NCBI RefSeq assembly: GCF_032854445.1
Contig: NC_088300.1
Location: 16,251,570 to 16,315,569 of the forward strand
Length of the DNA stretch: 64,000 nucleotides
DNA from: Liolophura sinensis
Lineage: Eukaryota; Mollusca; Polyplacophora; Chitonida; Chitonidae
Direction of reading: 5' to 3'
Under the pieces are notes generated by a model. It was not told the DNA's origin, ran no database searches, and worked only from the letters and a program-made list of their open reading frames with translations. Every line of letters begins with the position of its first letter. The stretch's first letter is position 1. This document shows positions 59,201-64,000 of this stretch, piece by piece. The translations under genes and the position numbers were made by a program.

Positions 59201-62200
59201 GTGTGGGCAGTTAACTTATATGATAATTCGTATACGGCCTTGTGTGGGCAGTCACCTTACGTGATAGTTCGCATAAGGCCTTGTGTGGGCAGTTAACTTA
59301 CGTGATAGTTCGCATACGGCCTTGTGTGGGCAGTCAGTGATATATTCACACTGGCTTGGTAAAGTAGTACACACTTCGTTGGGGCGACACCGTACAGTCT
59401 ACAAAACACAGTTAAACAATCAACAGGGGCACTATAATCATATCATAAATCTGATATTCAACCAACACGCTTTACATTTGAGACAAATGAGAAACATGTG
59501 AGGATCAGTTTTCCATCACGGAAAGAGTACTGGCAGATCCCAGTCAAATCTTGCTTTTTAATGTGACGCATTTCACAGGCCTTGTTTTAAGAAAAGGACA
59601 ATATAACGACTTATTATTATAAACACACACCTGTATAATGATCGCATTAAGTACACTTATGTTAAACATCTTCTACTGGGACATTTGGATATTTTCAAAC
59701 AAATATTTAAAATTATGTGCAATGGACGTTTATGATTATTGATGATGATATAAAGCATTGGAAAGAAGCAAGCAAAAACGATTCAGCAAAGAGCTTCAGT
59801 ATCAGCCTAGTACTGTAATTATGGATTTGGTTTTTGTGTATGGCAGGCACAACTACATACAACTTTAAACAGGCTTTCATATGAATTATGCGTCATTTTT
59901 ATGTATTCTCCTCCGTCATAAGCCAAGCTTGGGCGGATAAAAACTGATTTAGTTTTTGTTTTCTTTTTTTCCCTTCTTCCTTGAACTTTCAACTCACCAG
60001 ACATGGGTCAGGGGAACAGACACTCCGGGGACAACCTACCGCCTCAAAACCATAGGGGCAATTCATCTTCAGAGTCTCTGCACAAACTAAGATGAAAAAG
60101 AAAAACAACAAAAAATGACAGCTGATTAATGTATATGTGCATCATTAAGGGACTAAATACGTCATTGTGCGATTAATTAATTCATTTCACAACGACTTAA
60201 AGTTTACATCAATAATGTAGCCATGTATACTTTATATCTTATGTGGTGAATGTTTTTAAATATTATCATTAAAAAGGACACGTTGTTATACGTGTTAACT
60301 ACAAACATAAGTGTCAAAGTTGTAACGTAAAAACAGATACAACAGATCTCAGCAAACCGGTTGTAATTTATGTGAAGTAATTGGCAGGGTAACATGGTAC
60401 GCACCTGCTTCTCTGCAGAAGGATTCCATCGGACACCCAGTGTTAAACCCACACTTAGATTCACGCAGGAAACATGCTTGGTTCCCTGTGCAGTTGTTGT
60501 TCTGAACAGAAATATGTGTGTATTTTTATTTCCTTGGTGTTTAATGCCGTCCTCGACGGTCAGTTTTATGGACGTAGGAAGCTCAAGTGCATCACTCACT
60601 TTCGCCAGATACGTGACAAACCTTCTGGCGTAACCGAAGTATAAAGCGAAAGCTGGATTCTAATGAGCGACGCCGTAAGTCAAGTACCTGACAGTCTTAG
60701 CAAAGCAGCACCTTAACCGCCTGAACCAGCGAGGGCGCTATTCCAGACAAAAAAGCCAGTTACAGCTTTCTGAGAAACATCAGACAAATTCCATCAATTA
60801 TTTCTAATTTTTCATAAACATGAACCAACCGACAACCGTCTACCGTCTATGTCTTTAATTAATCTACCGTCTATGTCTTTAAATTAATGTCTTTAATTAA
60901 TCATATCGTTCTTAGTTCTTGTAGTTTTCTTGGTCATCGGTGTGGTTAGTGCCATTCAGTAGTTCAATGCTTAGTGGACAAAGGCTGTCAATCAGCTGTT
61001 TGTTTTACATTAGATTAAACACATTAACACAATATAAACTGAGATGCTTGCATTAATTTGTGTTCAAGTATAAAGCAATGCTGAAAATCGTAACGTTACA
61101 CATCTTACCAAACATGGATCCTCGACACACTGCGACCGCGGGCAACCGATGTTCTTAAAGCCCATTGGACAGTTAATCGGGAGCATCTCTTCGCACACTT
61201 TACACGTACAAAAGATATTATATATAAGTTACATAATAATACATGTACACCTACAGGGAAAAAAACTTGCTATGGAAAATTTTTGAGTCAGCTGTTAAAA
61301 CAATGTATTGGGAGCAAATTTCATAATTACTACCTTTGACAGATTTGACAGCGGGCCATATATTTGTGATATTGCAATCCCATTACTGTATTAAGGGAGT
61401 TAGGTCCCCCAATATAAGCTTCCATCTGGCTCTGTCCGGTTACGTCTCACCATTATACCGTGGGGCGTCCTATATATGAAATATTCTTGAACTCGACGTA
61501 AAATACCAATCAAATAACTGTGATGTTACCACAATAACAGTTATAATTTGGTTGTGGTGCTTTTTCACTGATGTACTGTTTAAACATGCAACACTCACCC
61601 TATACAAGCTGAATGTGTGTAGAACATGTAGTTCGTATATCTGACAATATCTCCGTTTCAAAGCCTTCATTTTCTCTCGTCCATTGATTTTTCTTAGAAG
61701 CATTCTAATACCAATCCCTTTAATAAGGTAAGCAAAGGGAGGTGCTGGAAGAGTGATATCTCTGCATTTTTATGCAATACCATCCTAAATACTCTTCTCC
61801 TTTTTCACATAGGAAATGCCACATACGTAACACGTGAAATACAACAAATCATCGGAGTACAAAAATCGTATAAGGTTTCTATTCGTTTCGCATCTGCCAA
61901 TCGTTCCAATACATCGTCATCTCGAAGGACAACATAATGTTTTGTCTCTAGATGGTGCTTTCAGGAAGGCTCTCTTTATAGAGTAAAGACCTTTGACTCA
62001 CCCGAGGGTCGGCATTCAGCTTGGAAAGGACATCCACCCTCAAACTCACATGAACTGTTCCTGGCAAAACACACGGATGATTCGCCACATACTGTTGTCT
62101 GTGGTGAGAAAGGCATGAAAAACATCTCGTGAAGGAATACCTTATACTGATGCACTTAAATTTCAAACCATTTGTGTGAAAATGTCAATCTAGCTGTTGA

Positions 62201-63968
62201 AAGTTCCTAGCTTAACATTAAATGTAACAGATTTTCTATTCAATATATTAAAGTAATATATGTATTTTGAATGCGAAATATTGTTCGCTGTGGGATGAAT
62301 ATGAAAATGTCAGAATATTAGAGATAGCTTACACTTATGACTGCGACATACGATGATTTTAAAGAAGAAGAAAGGGATCCTTAGTGTTGGGAAATTTTGT
62401 CACTAACACTACTTCAGTACAGGGTTTTTTTTTCAGTATAACAGCACTCTTCATAGCACTAACCCTACACGGATCCTCGGCACACTCGGATCTGGGACAG
62501 CCACTGCTCTTAAAGCCAAAGTCACAGGAGATAGGCATCATGTCTTCACACACTGTGCAACGAAATAATAAATAATAATAAAATGTTAAAAATAACTTTC
62601 CCACGTCAAGTTATTTTGAAAATTTAAGGTGTAATATGTCGAGCAAACAAAAAAACATCGCATCTATGTCTTATTTTAGGAAGTGCATGTGTCAGAATAT
62701 ACACGAGAAGGGAAAAGGGACTGTATATAACAGGTTATGCATTTAAATATAAGAACATATCCAAATCTCTGATTTTAATATTTCATATCTTTACAGGTAT
62801 TCATAACACGTTTAACGCGAAAATATTGAAATAGAATAATTAAAAATTGGTTTTTACCCTTTGGTTTGCACTCCGCAACATACGGACAGTTGGTCTGGAA
62901 GCGACAGGTTCCGATTTGGGCAAAGCATTCCTCATCGGGCCTACACTGAGCAGTCTGGGAACAGAATGTGCTAGGTTATACTACTGACTAATTGTGGTCA
63001 CAGTATAAATGTACAATATAAAGTTACAGAAAATTAACCAAAGGAGTAAAAGAAAGCATTTTTGAGAAGAATTTAATTACGCAAGGCTCGTGTCCAACGT
63101 GAGGCATGTTTTCAAATCTCAAAAGAAATTTTACATGTCTCATTCTTCAGGATATTATTTACGGTTAATAGGCAAATGTGGGAATCTTACCAAACACGGA
63201 TCCGGAGCACACTTCTGCCTGGGACATCCCTCACTTTCAAACCCGTACGGACAAAATATCCGGACAGTTTCTTCACATACTGAAAAGATAATGTCGATCG
63301 GAATTATGGTCTATATGAACACATGGTTATTCGAAAAGCACTCATACGCTCATCGAACTGATCACATATCCTACATGTAAGGTAGCCTGAAAATACTGAG
63401 TGAGTGAGTGCTTGGAGTTTTTCAGTTATATGACGACGAAGGAGTCCTTAGAGTTTATATAATATGCTTCCTTGTTGCAGGACGGATTTCCACAGCTCTT
63501 TTATCTAGTGCTGCTTCACTGAAACGACTTACCGAAGGCAAGTAATCCGCCNNNNNNNNNNNNNNNNNNNNNNNNNNNNNNNNNNNNNNNNNNNNNNNNN
63601 NNNNNNNNNNNNNNNNNNNNNNNNNNNNNNNNNNNNNNNNNNNNNNNNNNNNNNNNNNNNNNNNNNNNNNNNNNNNNNNNNNNNNNNNNNNNNNNNNNNN
63701 NNNNNNNNNNNNNNNNNNNNNNNNNNNNNNNNNNNNNNNNNNNNNNNNNNNCATTTGCATCAACAGTTGGAATAAAACCCTAACAGAGGTAAACTGACAA
63801 GAAGCCGTATTTCGCCGGTCACTTGACCAACTATCACAATCTATGCAATATTAACTCGTGGTATAACTTACCCTGCAGAACACACCGATCTACATACGGG
63901 CACTGTATACCGAAATCACACTGGCCAGGCTCTGTCACACACTTCTCCCCACGGGGACACCTGACACC
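53069..63968 (-). CDS. Gene B: paralogue of gene A, 5' end outside window (partial)
   Basis: Eighteen exons in transcript order: 63968-63872, 63279-63191, 62954-62858, 62552-62464, 62098-62002, 61197-61109, 60501-60405, 60086-59998, 59398-59302, 58437-58349, 57788-57692, 56952-56864, 56584-56488, 56016-55925, 55473-55377, 54944-54853, 54034-53932, 53277-53069. They total 1806 nt, or 601 residues and TAA, and splice in frame throughout. Nine second-type cysteine modules alternate with eight antistasin-type modules, then a Kunitz domain. The first visible exon starts in phase 0, so at least one antistasin exon and a signal-peptide exon lie beyond the right edge. Both genes lie on the same strand 17.5 kb apart, an arrangement expected from tandem duplication. 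The four upstream antistasin modules lack Cys2 and Cys5; the four downstream ones keep them. A 200-base gap lies in the first intron. Confidence 0.87.
53932..54034 (-). CDS. Gene B exon n+16: second cysteine module, last before Kunitz
   Basis: FSCATGQRC, PC, ACPKRAAC with the standard plan and a longer tail (QETS). 103 nt. Acceptor TAACAG, donor TCAG|GTAATC. Confidence 0.86.
54370..54775. repeat. Minisatellite, 44-bp unit, ~9 copies
   Basis: ATGTATCTTACTAGTCAGAT then ATCAGGGCGCATCGCAATAC; copies at 54491 and 54535 are exactly 44 apart. In an intron of gene B. Confidence 0.92.
54853..54944 (-). CDS. Gene B exon n+15: antistasin-type module
   Basis: CTEVCSFRTC, GCPRCNC, NPC; loop SFRT, 92 nt. 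Acceptor TTCCCAG, donor GTG|GTGAGT. It closes with NPC where most gene B modules have DPC. Confidence 0.87.
55377..55473 (-). CDS. Gene B exon n+14: second cysteine module
   Basis: NHQCPSGTVC, TC, ECPYHAVC; standard spacing. Acceptor ACTTCAG, donor GAAA|GTGAGT. The adjoining intron has degenerate copies of a CAGAC-rich sequence resembling the 3' side of this exon. Confidence 0.86.
55925..56016 (-). CDS. Gene B exon n+13: antistasin-type module
   Basis: CAATCSEKQC, GCPRCTC, DPC; four-residue loop SEKQ, 92 nt. Acceptor GTTTAG, donor CTG|GTGAGT. Confidence 0.87.
56488..56584 (-). CDS. Gene B exon n+12: second cysteine module
   Basis: SVTCSLGQTC, PC, GCPAVASC; standard spacing, 97 nt. The acceptor used is CCCCAG at 56586-56585. 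The next AG, four bases on, would put TGA in frame. Donor TCTT|GTAAGT. Confidence 0.85.
56864..56952 (-). CDS. Gene B exon n+11: antistasin-type module, basic loop
   Basis: CEATCRKRC, GCPRCEC, DPC. The loop RKR is the most basic of all sixteen and puts Arg directly after Cys2, making it a candidate inhibitor of trypsin-like proteases. Acceptor TTTGCAG, donor TTA|GTAAGA. Confidence 0.87.
57180..57685. repeat. Minisatellite, ~23-bp unit, ~20 copies
   Basis: GTCAGTCAGCTTTCTACCTG-TAG repeats with point changes up to seven bases before the donor end of exon 57692-57788. Confidence 0.92.
57692..57788 (-). CDS. Gene B exon n+10: second cysteine module
   Basis: TTTCETGLTC, DC, DCPHEAVC; standard spacing. 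Acceptor CTGCCAG, donor ACAC|GTGAGT. It is flanked by two minisatellites, 23-bp units on the 3' side and ~30-bp units on the 5' side. Confidence 0.86.
57815..58240. repeat. Minisatellite, ~30-bp unit
   Basis: ACACTGAATAATGAGGAATA-CAGGATGTGAC in about 13 diverged copies, in the gene B intron on the 5' side of exon 57692-57788. Confidence 0.9.
58349..58437 (-). CDS. Gene B exon n+9: antistasin-type module, full cysteine set
   Basis: CEQTCDRTC, GCPRCEC, DPC; loop DRT. First module in transcript order to show all six cysteines. Acceptor CTGCAG, donor TAT|GTAAGT, 89 nt. Confidence 0.87.
59082..59301. repeat. Tandem copies of an exon end and its splice donor
   Basis: The sequence CTTACGTGATAGTTCGCATA-CGGCCTTGTGTGGGCAGT spans the intron/exon edge at 59302 and recurs with a 41-base period, with decreasing similarity leftwards (about 59261, 59220, then weaker). 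The copy at 59261 keeps a GT donor. Confidence 0.8.
59302..59398 (-). CDS. Gene B exon n+8: second cysteine module
   Basis: TVRCRPNEVC, QC, DCPHKAVC; standard spacing, 97 nt. Acceptor TTTGTAG, donor ATCAC|GTAAGT. The last ~37 nt of this exon and its donor are copied several times just downstream in the intron, leaving at least one further intact donor 41 nt away. Confidence 0.86.
59998..60086 (-). CDS. Gene B exon n+7: antistasin-type module lacking Cys2/Cys5
   Basis: CAETLKMNC and GCPRSVC: Cys2 is Leu, Cys5 is Ser; DPC is kept. Last of the four consecutive reduced modules. Acceptor ATCTTAG, donor CTG|GTGAGT. Confidence 0.85.
60405..60501 (-). CDS. Gene B exon n+6: second cysteine module
   Basis: NNNCTGNQAC, KC, GCPMESFC; standard spacing, 97 nt. 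N-C-T near the start is an N-x-T sequon. Acceptor GTTCAG, donor GCAG|GTGCGT. Confidence 0.85.
60525..60745 (-). mobile_element. SINE of another tRNA-derived type in a gene B intron
   Basis: The tail side TTTCCTTGGTGTTTAATGCC is followed at the far end by CACCTTAACCGCCTGAACCA, whose complement (TGGTTCAGGCGGTTAAGG) looks like a tRNA A-box region. Confidence 0.6.
61109..61197 (-). CDS. Gene B exon n+5: antistasin-type module lacking Cys2/Cys5
   Basis: CEEMLPINC and GCPRSQC: Cys2 is Leu, Cys5 is Ser. It is close to the module at 62464-62552 (MLPIN against MMPIS), which suggests a recent cassette duplication. Acceptor TGTAAAG, donor TTG|GTAAGA. Confidence 0.85.
61468..61518 (+). mobile_element. 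SINE family 1 tail fragment
   Basis: ATGAAATATTCTTGAACTCG-ACGTAAAATACCAATCAAAT only, in a gene B intron. Confidence 0.7.
62002..62098 (-). CDS. Gene B exon n+4: second cysteine module
   Basis: TTVCGESSVC, SC, GCPFQAEC; standard spacing, 97 nt. Acceptor ACCACAG, donor TCGG|GTGAGT. An N-S-S sequon lies before the third cysteine. Confidence 0.86.
62464..62552 (-). CDS. Gene B exon n+3: antistasin-type module lacking Cys2/Cys5
   Basis: CEDMMPISC and GCPRSEC: Cys2 is Met, Cys5 is Ser. The DPC is present. The donor AGG|GTTAGT is weaker than its neighbours but frame and length (89 nt) match the series. Confidence 0.85.
62858..62954 (-). CDS. Gene B exon n+2: second cysteine module
   Basis: TAQCRPDEEC, TC, NCPYVAEC; standard spacing, 97 nt, acceptor TTCCCAG, donor AAGG|GTAAAA. 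The loop between the first two cysteines is acidic. Confidence 0.86.
63191..63279 (-). CDS. Gene B exon n+1: antistasin-type module lacking Cys2/Cys5
   Basis: CEETVRIFC and GCPRQKC: Cys2 is Val and Cys5 is Gln; the other cysteines and the DPC are kept. The loop RIF keeps an Arg-Ile pair at the presumed reactive site. Acceptor TTTTCAG, donor TTG|GTAAGA, 89 nt. Confidence 0.85.
63395..63551 (-). mobile_element. SINE family 2 copy, cut by the assembly gap
   Basis: TATGACGACGAAGGAGTCCT, CTTCCTTGTTGCAGGACGGA and CTGCTTCACTGAAACGAC match 18520-18620. The gap starts inside it, so the assembly failure may be due to the repeat. Confidence 0.75.
63552..63751. other. Assembly gap (200 N)
   Basis: A run of 200 undetermined bases within an intron of gene B. 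The round length suggests a placeholder, so real content could be longer. Open frames crossing it are meaningless. Confidence 0.98.
63872..63968 (-). CDS. Gene B exon n: second cysteine module
   Basis: GVRCPRGEKC, QC, QCPYVDRC in the plan C-x5-C-x6-C-x5-C-P-x4-C. Acceptor TTAATAG, donor GCAGG|GTAAGT, phase 0 to 1. It is the most 5' exon visible; its partner Cys, from a preceding DPC, would lie outside the window. Confidence 0.85.
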
Positions 63969-64000
63969 CTATTAACACAAAGTCCGAACGTACATCAAAG

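Noticed and set aside
63455-63763. Open frame crossing the N run
   Set aside because: It is made of undetermined bases and SINE sequence.
22826-63968. Genes A and B as one continuous gene
   Set aside because: Gene B ends in a Kunitz exon with TAA at 53069, and gene A starts with its own ATG and signal peptide at 35518.

Overview
This is animal nuclear DNA: small exons with GT-AG introns, dispersed tRNA-derived SINEs, many minisatellites and no bacterial gene structure. The gene families and SINE type suggest a marine lophotrochozoan, most likely a mollusc. The species cannot be fixed from the sequence alone.

Layout. 1-11.6 kb is repeat-rich DNA with no firm gene; one weak candidate signal-peptide exon lies near 7.55 kb. 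11.66-16.77 kb (+ strand) holds two tandem, complete two-exon copies of OPA3, a mitochondrial/peroxisomal membrane-associated protein. 16.8-22.8 kb is SINEs and unique DNA without recognisable exons. 22.83-35.52 kb (- strand) is a complete 18-exon gene for a predicted 595-residue secreted protein. It has a signal peptide, eight repeats of an antistasin-type module plus a second cysteine module, and a C-terminal Kunitz domain. 35.5-53.07 kb shows no exon I can support, only SINEs and minisatellites. 53.07 kb to the right edge (- strand) is a paralogue with the same plan, open at its 5' end. Seventeen module exons and the terminal Kunitz exon are visible, giving 601 residues; the signal peptide and any further repeats lie beyond 64 kb.

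The two large genes are the main interest. Every antistasin-type exon starts in phase 1 and ends in phase 0, and every second-module exon starts in phase 0 and ends in phase 1. The pair is therefore a symmetrical two-exon cassette that can be multiplied without breaking the frame. All 36 coding exons join in frame when spliced as listed. In 5 of the 16 antistasin-type modules two cysteines are missing, always the same two and always together; from memory of leech antistasin/hirustasin these are disulfide partners. The likely role is binding or inhibition of proteases outside the cell, with diversified loops. Neither Kunitz domain has Lys/Arg at P1. The introns carry SINEs, a palindromic MITE-like element, a relic exon and several private minisatellites, one of which derives from the end of a coding exon. 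A 200-base N gap sits in an intron of the second gene.
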